Positions 1-13,800 of a stretch of 64,000 nt of DNA are shown here, in pieces (position 1 is the stretch's first letter; every line of letters starts with the position of its first letter). The DNA is taken from NCBI RefSeq assembly GCF_030463535.1, contig NC_132900.1, positions 25,625,456 through 25,689,455 of the forward strand, written 5' to 3'. The translations under genes were made by a program, and so were the position numbers. This stretch comes from Salminus brasiliensis. Lineage: Eukaryota; Chordata; Actinopteri; Characiformes; Bryconidae. A model generated the notes under the pieces. It had not been told where the DNA came from. It saw only the letters and a program-made list of their open reading frames with translations, and did not search any database.

Positions 1-2683
1 GACCTCATTGCTTTGATTGGTTGGCTGCTTGTTTGTCATTCTTATTCGACAAACAAGAAACTACTGAGTTAGCAAAGTCAGTGGGCAACTACATAGGCAC
101 GGAAACAGATAGGGACGCTGACCTCCACTGTAGTACATTTTATACTTGTATGTAATAGGCATGTTGGAAGGAAGGATTCAGCTGTTGCTCAGAGCAGCAG
201 GACAGGAGAAGGCTAGTTATGGAAAGAATGGCTGAAATTTGGGCTGGCAACCAACGTTATATGAATGGCTGCTCACGTTGAGCGAAATTGTCAGTGCATT
301 CAATACAAGGACTTTTATTATAGAAAACTGGTTTATTACATAAGAGTTTGATATTTTGTGACGTCACAAAAACAATGCACCTACATTTTGCTTCTGTTGA
401 AGTTAGAGTGAGACTACTTTCTGAAGCACAACACAGGACATCCAATCAGAACAGAGCTCATTTACATATCAATCTTAAAGATGTTGTAACAAAAACAGCT
501 TATTTAACCATAAGAGTTTTTAACAACAAAATCAAAGGTACAGTGGCCATGTATAATCAAGTAAAGCATTAACCCACTCAAACAAACCCTTTAAGAGTTT
601 TTAAAATATGATATTTTAATACACGACCCTTAAATCCTCTTTGCCAGAAAGCATATCCGGGTGCAGAATGTGACAATGGCATTTGCTGTTGCTGTTTATT
701 TATATCACTGTATCAGTATGCTTTGTATTATAGGATAGTAATAACATATACTATATAACTCTATATATATATATACATATATACCCCAATGACAGCTTCC
801 ATGTTATTGATTGGGAGAGTGTGACGGGGTGGTAAAGCACAGAGATGAGTAACGGCTTGGATAAATAAATGGGGTAAATAAGTCAGAGTTATGGTTGGCA
901 TAAGCAACAAATTTCACAACGTCTCGGGTTACTTCCATGCTTTAAAATAGGCCTGGGTGTTCTGGCGAGGCTGTCAGGGCTGACACACTGGCTGCTTGAG
1001 ATATAGGAGGGACAGCCATCCACTGTGTCACACATTCGTCATTCCGCAGCTAGGGTTACACATGGCTTGTAGTAATTGGGATATTACTGTCCCACCAGTG
1101 CAGAAGATGGCGTAGTACGAAACATTCTTCGACATATAAGACAGTAACACGAAGGTGCTATATTCATACACGTTAGCGCGTTGTATGCTATACTTTGACT
1201 GGTAAAGGGCTTTAGGAGATCCCAGCCCCAGATACAGTGAAAGGGGATGTCATAGTTATACAGTAATTATTGATTATAGTAAAATTCTGTTTAGAATGTT
1301 TTGAAGTTTTACTTGTAATGATATATAATATTTGCTCCAGTTATCTGTTGGTAAATATTGATAAATGAGCTTTTTTGAAATTGCCAATGCAATTAATAAA
1401 TCCTAAAAGACTTTTCATGAATAAATGTCCTTACATTCTTGTCCTTACGTTCTAAAGCAATAGAACAAGAGAGGGAGTGTGTTATCACAAATAACATCAC
1501 AGCTGTAATTTGGTCGCAGGCATGAAACTAATGAGTGTATAATGAGTCTTTTACCTCAGTAAATAAATCAAAGAAAACAAAATAAAGTAATGAAGCCCTG
1601 GATTTCACATTGAATATAAGCTTTAATACTTTAATTCAAATCTGTCAGCTTCTCCGCGCAAAAAAGTAGTTCTGCAATAAATGAATTATTGGTATGCAAC
1701 GGTAACAGTTCCAAAACACCAGGACCTACTAAGAGGAAGTTCGTCAATAAAGGTACCTGTATGCAATCCAGGATAACTGTTGATACTATAAGGTTTCCCT
1801 TTTGAGGTATGGATAAAGCCATAGAACTGTGAAAATATCACATTCAGCCAAAGATGTCATACGTGAGAAGGCTGGCCACTGGTGAGTTCTCATAACACTC
1901 AACATGGCATCTGTTTATGAATAAAGTCCCGCCCTTCAGTAAAAAGAGCCAGTCAGCTTGCTGGATATGCCAGGAGCGAAGGCGGTTCGACATGTTAGTG
2001 GAGCAGGCTCCCTCAATGTGGAGATCTGGGCAAACATGACGTTTATTACATTCATACAAATAGAAGCCTGACTGGAAATAATTACGTTGCAGAGACAGCA
2101 AGCGAGTGAACAGACTTTCCACGTAGCACCATACCACTGAATGAAGCACCAAAGTGATTTTAATTAATATACAATTAATAACAATATACAATACAATTAA
2201 TATACAACACAGGTTGTAATTATTGATTTTTATGGTGTTATTGGTTTTAATTTAATGGAATAATAAAAATAATAATAAACCCTTCTGAAATGTCAGCACT
2301 GGTGTGCGTACCTCCATTAAAACAATGGTTTGCGGTGTGCAGCAGCCTTTAGGTTCAGCTCAGCCTTTTTAATAGTTGAAAAGGAAGAAAATCTCGATAT
2401 CGCTGCTGTTTTCTCCAGCGCTTGAACCCTGTAGCTGCGCTGTACACTGTAGACATAATTCTGGATGAATAGACCAATTGAAATGCTCTAAATTACCTGG
2501 GATAAACTCTTATTTTACATTGACTTCCATTCGAAGTTAAGACCATTTAGCCTTTTCCTGTAAAGTCTCCATTTTGGAGGTACAGGGTTTTTTATTGGAC
2601 AGCAACGCTATGCAGTTTAACAAGTGGGTTCTCACTTTCATAGATGTGTCTTGACTAACTGTTGCCTTTGTTGCTGGTGGCAG
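1..2683 (+). other. jph1: jph1 intron (5' end outside the window)
   Basis: No exon is seen. A copy of a dispersed repeat (motif ccaatcagaacagagctcatttacatat, about 340-600) and a short AT microsatellite near 760-785 are present. Two minus-strand open stretches at 1631-1822 and 1844-2191 match nothing I recognise. Confidence 0.7.
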
Positions 2684-3449
2684 GTACGTATCAGGGCCAG
2701 TGGATGGGGGGCATGCGGCACGGCTACGGGGTCCGTCAGAGCGTTCCATACGGAATGGCCACGGTGATCCGCTCTCCGCTCCGTACCTCTCTTGCCTCAC
2801 TGCGCAGCGAGCAGAGCAACGGCTCCGTTCTGCATGAGCGCCTGACGGACAGTCCAGCCGGGACGCGTGGCGGCTTCGTGCTCAACTTCCACAGTGACAG
2901 CGAGCTGGGCGGTCCAGCTCGAAAGAAGGGGCTGTTCCGGCGCGGGTCACTGTTCGGCAGCCTGAAGCAGCTGCGCAAGTCCGACTCGCGCTCGTCCATC
3001 TCTAGCAAGCGCAGCTCGGCCCGCAGTGACGCCACCATGAGCCGCATCAGCTCCAGCGATGCCAACTCCACCATCAGCTTCGGCGAGGGCGAAGGGGCAG
3101 ACGAGTACACACCTATGGAGGACAACGTGGACGCCACCACCACCGAGGCCTACATGGGTGAGTGGAAGAATGACAAGCGCAATGGCTTTGGTGTCAGCGA
3201 GCGATCCAACGGCATGAAGTACGAGGGAGAGTGGACCAACAACAAGCGCCACGGCTACGGCTGCACCATGTTCCCTGACGGCACACGGGAGGAGGGCAAG
3301 TACAAGAATAATGTGCTGGTCCGAGGCATCAAAAAACAGCTCATACCTCTCAAGAACACCAAGACCAAGCAGAAGGTGGACCGTGCCGTAGAGGGAGCCA
3401 TCAGGGCAGCTGCCATCGCCAGGACGAAAGTGGAGATCGCCACTTCAAG
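2684..3449 (+). CDS. jph1: jph1 exon with MORN repeats and joining region
   Basis: The acceptor is ...ggtggcag before 2684. The exon opens with the last two bases of a Gly codon, so the preceding exon ends in phase 1. It encodes [18 protein letters not shown] (a MORN unit), then a basic and serine-rich linker, then two MORN units, and a helical stretch ending in KVEIATS. The donor is ag|gtaaac. It is markedly more GC-rich than the surrounding intron, so long shadow frames appear on the other strand. These are not genes. Confidence 0.96.
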
Positions 3450-6400
3450 GTAAACTAAACCTACTGCCGCACCACTGACGTTACAATGACCATGAAAAAT
3501 TATTGATATTATGATCAGGGCCTGGCCCATCTTGTGACTGATACAGGTTTTAATGAGCTAAAAATTTAATAAATAATAATTGTAATAAATATTATAATTA
3601 AATAATAAGAATAGCCAATATTATTATTTTGATTTATATTTGGTTATTAGTTGGAAATGAATGTAGATTATATAATTCATAGTACTTGCAAAATAAATCA
3701 TAGTTGCTAAACAATTCTAAGGAGTAGTATTGATAGTAGAACTACATCATTCATAGGTAGATATTGAATAATTTGTAATAGATAACAAATCATTTGTAGT
3801 AGGTAGTTGTACTCATAGTATTGATATAGTAAAAATATTGTATCACGATACTTAAAGATGTTTTCATCAGTAGCAGCAGATTCTTGAAAAACTACTATTT
3901 AGACACTCTCCCATAATTAGTACAGGGATTTCTATTTAAAATGTGCTGCACCTCATCCAGTTAAACCAGACTAATTACACTGTTTGTATCCTCAAACTGC
4001 TTAGAAAAGCATTTTGTGCTTAAATGTAAAATATCAGAATTTATCACAATACAATAAAATGTCAAATTGCCCAGCTGTAGTTCATAGTAGATGCTGAATA
4101 TTTCATTGTGGATTCTGAATCATTTATAGTAGATACTCAGTAATACATAGAAGATGCTGTATTAATTATTAGCCAATTGTATGATTGTTTACAGTGGTAT
4201 TTGGTTATAATTATTGTTATTTAGTTTGGTAAAAAACTCCAAATACTTGTAGTGGGACATGAACATATATTCAATAATTAATAGTAGATACAAAATTATG
4301 ACTAGTTGCTATAATTTGTAGTTGCTAAATAATTCATAGTAGTTACAGAGTAATTCATAGCAGATATTGAGTCATTCTTAATGTACACTGATTTTATGCA
4401 TATTAGATACTGAGTAATTCATAGTAGTTACGGAAGATTTAATAACTAAACAAGGAGCCAAAATTGTTTGTTATTGAATTCCAGAATGTAGACCATGAAT
4501 CACCCAACCCATGACTAAATGTCCCCTTTTTCCATCTCATCAAAATGATTGTTTTATCTTTAGTCAGAAATTGTGAAGATCTGTAGATCAGTTGGTAGAT
4601 CGGGTTGTATTAAATTTACATTCCAGGCTAGAAATGACCTGAGATGTGTAAGAACAATTGGCAAAGCTGTTAAGGTTTTCTGTAGATATTGCAACAGCAC
4701 CAGTAATACTAATAGTAAGAGTATTCCATGGTTACAGTGTTGCTCCTCCTTACCTGCCTAACCTTACTGACTTGAGTCATTGATTCCAGTTGCGAAAGTC
4801 ATAGCTCTTTTGCATTCTCTCCCATGGCCGTGGCATGTGGGAGAGAGAGAGGAAGAGAGAAAGAAGGAGAGAGAGAGAGAGAGAGAGAGAGGGAGGTGGG
4901 CATTGTGGAGAGAGCGCGAGGCCGTGTTGAATAGTCTGTTCGCATGAGTGCCGTCATGTGCCCTGCAGCCACAGCTCCCGCTGAACATCTAATCGATGCA
5001 GGGCCAACAGGATGTGTCGGCGATGAAGTCACAGAGGCATGGGGGGCAGCGGCAGCGCCATGAGAAGCTCCAAACGCCTCTGATTAGTCCGAGTAGGGAT
5101 TTATGGGAAGTGGTTGACACAAGTCTAATGCATGTGTGGTTATTCCAAAGACGTCCAGGGCATCTGTTGAAAAAACAACAAAAACAAGCACGGATGTCAT
5201 CGGGGGTGAGGTGTTGCTAGGAGAGGAGATTCTTATGTAATTTGTGGGATTATGTGGTGTATATGTAGGAAGATACAGAAGGGAAAAATGCTTTTTCAGG
5301 ACATAAATGAGCAACCCTGAGCGATGTGTGCTATTTGCTGTTCTAGCTGTTGAAGCTCAACCCATAGTGTTTTCTAATTATCGCCACAGTACACGTAGTC
5401 TAAACCTTTGTCGTTCAGCACACACAAGAAATGCTGGAGTGTCTTTTCTAAAAATACACCAAGCAGCTCCTCGGCCCTGAAACAGAATAGCTAGAATGCT
5501 ATTCCTTCTTGTATTTCTTCCTAGAGCTAAGCTAGCTGCTTTAGTGCATGGATTAGCATACATGCTAATGCTGGAGGTGGAAATATGCTGCTACATGTTA
5601 TATACTTGCAAGTGAAATAATCATAATAATTTATGCCTACCAGTTTGACATTGTTATACGTTACAGATATTTTTAGCAGATATTAATTCACGTCTTTAAA
5701 CTAGTAAGAAGATCTGAACTGTCTTCAAACAAGTAAACATATCTCCCAGGACAATAAGAAATGGCCTTAAAACCTTACAAAAATCGTACAACCTTTTCAA
5801 AATGAGAGATATAACGATATACTGGCTAGACCACTGTTTGCATTGAAAATGCTTCTCCGAGAAATGCTAACGTAGCTAATGCTAATAAGGATGGGTGTGA
5901 GTAGAAGTCGGTTAGCATCACACAGAAACATATAGCTCCTGTTAACTGGTCCTCACTAGCTTTATGAGGCATGTTAGCATGTCATAGCATGATTTATTTG
6001 AAACAGCTCATTACACTACATGACTAAACATCTTACAAAGTAAAAATCATCTCAAATTATGTTGCTAAATTAAACTAGCTAAAAAAAACAAGAGCAAACA
6101 AAAAACAGTAAAATCAGCTCCCGGGTAGACTAGCATAGAGTGTGTTTGGCCACCTTAACCATCTTAGACCAGCAAGATTCTTCCCTCATAACCTTCAAAA
6201 AACAGCTTTGGCGACCAGCTAGAAACAAAAGCTGGAAACACTGAAGCAGTATTTTGGAAGACGTAAGAGATGAGCAGTGGAGAACCATTTTAGGCCTGTT
6301 AGAGCTAGGCCTTAAGTCCTGCTGTGGGATTCTAGTAGTATGTTAGCGCAAAGCTAACTAGAACAATGAAATAAGACTAGTACTGAAATGCTTGGACAGT

Positions 6401-6977
6401 TCAAATACATCCATCTTTTTTAATAAACATGAACTTAATTTGAAATGAAATTACAGAGACATTTTTTTTTCATTCCCGGAAATCATTAGCTGTTTTCCAA
6501 AGGCCTTGAAAGCCCCTCCGGTTCCCCCATTGGGGATAACAACCTTCAAAAAACAGCTCTGACAATCTAAAACCAGCTAGAAACAAAAGCTGGAAACATT
6601 TCAGCAGCTTGAAGACTAAAGTGCGAGCAGGGGCGAACCATTTTAGACCTATCAGAGCTTGGACTTTAGTCCTACTAAGTAGTATGTTAGCGCAAAGCTA
6701 ACTGGTCCTACTATGGGATTCTAGTAGTATGTTAGCGCAAAGCTAACTAGACCAATGAAATAATACTAGTAGTGTAATACACGGACAGTTTAAATACAAC
6801 CATTAATCTATTGAATGAACTTCAAAAAACTTCAAAAAATTACAGACATATATTTTTTTATTTCCTGGAAATAATTAGGCCTTTTCCAAAGACCTCAAAG
6901 GCCGGGAGGGTTCCCCACACTGGAGGCGAATAATTGCTCTGGTTCGTGTTAGGGCATGATAAGTGTCAAAGCTAGCG

Positions 6978-7016
<39 letters not shown>

Positions 7017-10000
7017 TAGTGTGATGACGTATGCAGTTTCACATGAATAACCATATTTTACTGTTATTGTGTTCTGAGCTCTACACTGGATTTGACCTCA
7101 CGTCTGCTTTCTTTATCTTAATGTGACGGTGCGTCCCATCTCGCAGGAGCGGATGTCTCTGACTAAGTAACGGCTCAGTCGTGTTAAATCAGTGTGAATT
7201 GTTACATAAAGCTCTTTTTGCATTTTTCCTTTTTTTTATGCAGTCCCTCTCTGTCTTCGAACCGGTGTCTGTATCCACACGCTGCTGTTGTCTCAGCTCA
7301 GGCCGCTCATTACCATGTGCATCATTCTGATGGCCTGGAATATGAATTTTAATGAAAGCTCCAATAACGAGGCTTACACAATCCGTGCCGCTAATGAAAT
7401 AGTAATATGTCCCAGAGCAGCGGTATGAATTAAATATCTCTCCATGCCTTTGAAGACTGTTATGGAGAGAAGTGATAAGCACTGAGAGGACTCTCGGAAT
7501 GTGAGGAGAGGCTGAGAGGGCTTGAGGCCGAGGAGGGGGGGTTTGAGAGAGAGAGAGAGAGAGAGAGCTAACTAAGGGGGAGAATGAGAGAGATGGGGAT
7601 ACTGAGAGAGAGAGAGAAAGACGAGGGGCTGTGCTCTCTCTCTTGGTGTGTGGCGTCTCTTAGGCCTGACTAAATAAGGCAAGACAGGAGTTGGCTCCTC
7701 AACCGCTGACAAGAATATAGTCCTGCGACTGATACAGTAGTCAATCTGTGCGCTCCTATCATCTGTTGGAGCACTCAGCAGAGTGAGCGTGTGTGTTACT
7801 TTGCCACTAAGATAACTCACAACTTAGCCTCTGCACTCTCTCAGCTTTTACCTCACAGTATACGGTAATATGGCATGTACACTACATGTCCAAAAATATT
7901 CAGACACCCTTTTTCCTGAGTAAAATCATCTATCTTGCATCCATAGCTGACACAGCCCCTATTGAATCACTCTACAATAGAAAGGGACGCTCTGGAAGAG
8001 CTGTGAGCACATGACCCTAAGGTCACCATGCCCAGTTTCGAGGTTGGGTCATCTAGGTTTGCTGAAATGACGGCAGCTCCATTCACTATCTTTGGGATAG
8101 AAGTAATCACCCAACATCGGTACCTGACCTCCCAAATGCTCTCGCTCTTGTGGAACTGAATGCAATCAAATCGTCCTTATAGCTGTGGTCGAATATCCAG
8201 TGTAAAGCTTTCCCAGAAGAGTAAGCCAAATGCAGCAAAATGGGACAACCTCCTTCTTAATACCCTTTACTGTGGCTTTGGCCGGTGTCTACAAACATTT
8301 GGACATACTGTGTGTACCGTTTCTCACTAACTGCTTCAGCTGTTATTCCTAACATCCTCCATAAAAACAGTTTATTGAGGAAAGATGATATGGTCAGTCT
8401 GCTCCCCTTATTAAAGTCTACAGTTAGTTAAAGGGAGTGTGTTTGGCCTGTGTGTGTGTGGGAGTGTATGTGTCATTTACTTTGCCACCAAGATAGCTCT
8501 CAACTCCAGCAGCTGTTAGCATGTATTTAGGCATTTCTTGGTACTAACATACATGTACCCCTTTTAAGCATGTCAGTATGTTTGTACATACATTTTTTTC
8601 ATGCGGCTATTAGCATACATGTAGTATACATTAACAAGCATTTTAGTTTCTACATAGTTATACATGAAGATCTTTACATTAAGGAGTAATTGAGACAGTT
8701 ATCCATTGCGTCTTAGCTTCTGTGCTCTGAGTTTAGCATATATGTAGCATATGTGTGGACATGTCAAGTCCAGTCTTTTCAAATAAGATTTGATTCACTA
8801 AATCACATATGTATCCAATTTGTGGACGTGCGACTGTTAATGTGGGTATGAATGAGAACGGTTAGATCGGATTGGTGACGGAGTTGACATGCATAAACGT
8901 ATCAGTGTGCGCTTGCGTGCCTTTTAAGAATGTGAACCTTGTCAAATCCGATCTAAGCAAAAAATCTGAATTGATTAAGGAGGCTTGTAATGTGAACGTA
9001 GCCTTAAAGGATTTGCTGCTATCGAGGGGGACCTAAACAATATTAGGTAGGTGGTATTAATGTTATGGCTCACTGGTGTCTATAAAATGAGATATTAGAA
9101 TTTAGCTTCTGTGGGGCAGTGGTGGCTCAGCGGTTAGACCAATAGGCTGTTGATGACAGGGTTGTGGGTTCGGTACCCAGGCTTGGCAAGCTGCCACTGT
9201 TGGGCCCTTGAGCAAGGCCATCGCTGCAGCGCCTAGGGAGCAGAGAGAGGATCTAAAATATAACTAATATAACGGATATTGGAATTTTGCATATTTCATG
9301 CTAGTATATGATGATATGAGCGTTTCAGGCATTTTTCTACATGGTTATTCATAAAATCCTGTTCAGTAAAAAGCATAATGTTTCTTGCTAAACCTTTGGA
9401 AATATTTGACAATCATAACATCCTCTACTGTGAACTACAGCTTATTAAAGAGAGACTGTAAATACTGCTTATTAGATTGCATATATGCTGCAGATTATTG
9501 GCACAGTGTCTCAGAATTCACCTTTTGGCTGCCTTGAAGGCTTCAGTATTCAGAGAGTGAGGAGGAAGGCTAACGAAAGGAGTTCTTGGAAAGAAGTTTA
9601 TTCAGTTGTTCGGTGATGAATATTTAATAACGGTGTTCTCATCATCCCATGATAGCTGATTAATTGTGTAATTACACTGGGATTTATCCTTTTACCAATA
9701 GCCCCTTCATCATCTGCCTAAGGGTTAGGCGCTGCGTCTTGTGGACGGGATTACCTGCACAGATTAACGTTCCGCTTTAATCCACAGTACGAACTGGTTG
9801 CATCGCATTTGTGTGCAGTGCACAGAGAGCCATCCTAGCCTAACACTAACTGTCTGCATACATTAAGACCGCCCTGATCTGGAGGCAAATTCAGGACATC
9901 TGCTTCCAGCTTAATGTAATCTGATGCACAGAAACACAGCGGTGCCACCAACCCTGCATCCATGCATACAGACACCGTGTGACGTCACGTGATGTGGAGG

Positions 10001-10768
10001 CCTAATACTTTATTCCTATACTGTTCTTTTCTGTGGGGCAGGAGAGTTTTTCAGTAGTTTGATCATGTTGTCTTTTTTTATGCTTTATGTTTGGTGTGTG
10101 AGGTTTGCCTCTTACAACATCTGGGTGGGTTTAAAAATGTATATATGTAGTTACTTATTTATTTATTTATTTATTTGATGCTGTGTCTTTAAGAATGGGC
10201 CAATAATAATAATAATAATAAGCTCTGTCCTAATTGGCTACCCTGTATTATTCCTCATTCAGAAAAAGTCTAAATCTGGCTGAAACACTGTTCACAACAT
10301 TGCTTTTGTGATGTGAGAAAAGCTTTTGTGCTTTTGTGATTTTTATGAAAAAAAATCATTTACATAAACCCGCCCATTCTTTTTACAGCATCTTAGCCCC
10401 GCCCACTTTCTCATCTTGGGCTGCCTTTTGAATGAAGTAGCCAGTCAGAACAGAGAATGGTAATTTACGTATCGGTCTTAAAGGCACAGTAACAAAAACA
10501 GACAGTTTCTATGAAAAGGGTAAAGAGGGGTTGGGAAAAGGCTTATCTGAATGAGTTGAATGAACTAGAGCTGGGCAGTGTGACGATATTTTATCATATT
10601 GTGATATCACGATACACTATATGCCTTTCTAAACATCTCGAGGACATTGTTCGTGCTTAATAAACACTGATCAACTGCAGGTTTCATTACAAATTACTTT
10701 AATAAATTAAAGACTGGTTTAATTAGATGAAGTGCAGCAGATATTGAATAGAAATCACTGTATTCAGT

Positions 10769-10837
<69 letters not shown>

Positions 10838-13800
10838 ATTAGAATATAGCTTTTGCTAGCATTATCATTTCTTTTTAGTATTTTTGTACCATTGCCTACT
10901 AAGCATTCCGGGCCTGCTTATTAATAAAATCTTTTACAGTGAAGAATTATGTAAAAAAATAAACACTAATATAATTATACACTAATTTAACAGCGACAGA
11001 CCTGTTATGAAGACTGTGCTGAATGATTATATATACATACAGAATTCTCTCTGTGCTCTAGAGCGAACTGTAAATACGAGGATGCTGCTGAAATCCCAGC
11101 AGGATTTGGTGTGAGCGTTTCTAACGGAGGGAGGGAGGAGGATATGCGCCTCTTGACATCTTTATCTGCGCTCTTGTGTGTGTGATAGAGAGAGAGTGGG
11201 TGGATGTGTGTGTGGGGGGGATGGAGGGGGGGTGACTGCTGCCAAATTAAAACCTCAGAATTTCTGCAACTGCTCCATCTGTCGTCAAGGAGATGTTCTT
11301 TGGCTCCGACTGTACTGTATAACACATTAGATCCGGCCTATTGAACGAAGAGTATAATACTGCCAACATAGCTTAGAAAAAGTAAAGGTTTTCTGGGATT
11401 TTTCCCCCCCCGCTAATACACAGTGTGAGGAAGCCTTTGCTCTGACACACATTCAGTGCGAACATTCAGTGTGTCATTCCCGAGGCTTAACAAACACTTG
11501 TTAAGTCCTTAAAGCCTGCGGTGATAATTATCAGCACAACGGATGATTGGATATTACAATGATGATGTTAAACACTTGATTGTGACAATGGTGGTGAACC
11601 CCAGGTGTACTGTTGCTCTGTTTAAAGGGCCCATTTGGTGTAAGACCCTCCGTTCATTCCTAGTTTCATATGTAGTGGAAACTATGCTGCCGAAAACAGC
11701 TCGGTTTGAGTTCACCCAGGTTGTGATGTCACAACCATGCCCGTTTACGTGTGACCACCCGTTCAGCCATTCAGGTAGTAAGGGTTGTACGAAAGGGACT
11801 AAAACCTGGCTATCCAGAAGCATAAGGATCATTGTAGCTTCCGAAGAATCCACACGTTCGGAAGGAGCGACTTTGTCCCACATGTCAGCTTCATGAATAA
11901 GACACAACACAGGGCAACCAGTCAAAACAGTGACAGTGGTCACAATGGTCACTTTGTGACAATGGTCATTTTGTGACAATGGTCACTTTTGTTTACATCA
12001 ATCTTAGTTCTGATTGGTCCATAAAAAGTATTATTGAATTTCTTTTGTTGTTTTAATGGAAAATACAAATTAGGAGCTCTTTAAGCCTATAGCCAGATGC
12101 CTGGAGCCGATGCAGTGAGGAAAGCAGGCCTGATCAGAGATGGCTGCTGGGAGTCGCACTTTGTCGCATGTGTGTCAGGAGCCGTAATGAAGCCTTAATC
12201 CCACTCTGTGGGAGTATTACAGCGGCTTCAGCAGCGGCTGAGCCCAGCTCCACACCACTGGAGCTGCTCCTCATCAGTAGTTCAGCAGTTCAGACTCATC
12301 AGTGCTGGTCTTGCACCCTTGGTTTCTACCACTGATCAGTTCCTACCCACTTCTTTTATCCATGAGCCATTGTAGGATCATTCATATGCTGAATAAGGAA
12401 CATGTATGAGGGATTATGGCATTCAGAATGGGGCTTTTCTCCCAGCCCACGCTACAATTCTCTGGCTGGGGTTAACACCAATAAGAGTCCTAGGGGACTC
12501 CCAATAACACAAAAATACATTTCTCTACCTCTGTAACACAATTCAAGCGTTGCTGTAAATGTATAACTGAAACTTACATTGCGAGTGGCAATAATTGGGG
12601 TCCAAGCACAGATTAGTATTATGCAGTATAGCACAAATAATGGGCACTGGTTTTTATTTAGAATGTATGTGGGGTCTCAAAAGTGGATGTTATTGAATAA
12701 TTCTACGGTATTTGAGTCTTAGAGTGCACCAGAATAAACTTGAATATTGAAATTGAATATTGAAATCAATGATGTTTTTCCCAAGAATGATACCAGATTT
12801 GGATTCTGAACTTGTCAGGAGTGAAAATTCAGCCATAAGATGGGCTCCATAAAAGCAGGCCGGATCATAATAAGGAGGGACACAGAGAGGGAAGTGTTAG
12901 GAGTCCTGCCACATCTTTGTATCCTCAGTTCAGGGCTCTAAAAGTTATCTTGCTGTATTGTTCTGAAGCCTCATGAAGGCTCAAATCTTAGTAAATGATT
13001 AAAGGCATTATGTGAGAGATAAAAGATTTAAAGATGCTTTCGCCTAAGGACGAGTCTGACACTGAAAGCCAGGCCAGCTTTTCGTTTGTAACCCAGCTCA
13101 CTTTGCTAAACTCACTTTGGTGATGTGTTTCAGTTACTGGCGAATACTCACGAAGCTCTTTTTAACGAAGCTCCTCGCTCACATAGCGATCATGGATTGA
13201 AATGCAGCGCTTGGGTTTCTTAAGCAGGTTGAGCGGAAGCCCGTGCCTTGAGGGTTTCTTTCAGCAGATGTGATTGGGACTCCTCAAATAGATCAGCGCT
13301 CTAAACAGGGCCAGTCCACTCGGCCTGACATGAATAACAGGCAAAGAGGCCGCGCTGCCGGAATGAAACGCTAGACGTGACTAAAATTAGAGGCTTCTTT
13401 TTTTTGTGGAGCAGTTAAAGCCCTCAGTCACAAACACTGCTGTCCAAAGACTGCACTCCTATCTGCTATTCTCAGGTTTTTATAAATTGCCAACTCTTAT
13501 ATCACTAAAATAAATGTAAAAAAAATAATAAAATAGGTATGTCCCGATCCAGTTATTTTGCCCCTTGATCAAATCTGAGTGTCTTACTGTTAAGTATTAT
13601 TCGATAGCAATCTGATCTTTGTGTTGGTTTAAATAATCCAGTCACACAGTTTAGATCAGATGAGCCATTCAGTAAAATCCATTTTGTATATCAGTTTCTA
13701 TAATGAGACATTCTGGACTGATTGATTTAGTTTAGTAGAGACTTTTTGGTTTAGTCAAGACTGTTTAATATCTTACAATCCAGTCTGACTCTCCTCCCTG

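Noticed and set aside
2736-3252. Long minus-strand open frames opposite the jph1 MORN exon
   Set aside because: They are shadows of a GC-rich coding exon. The + frame has the junctophilin sequence and splice sites.
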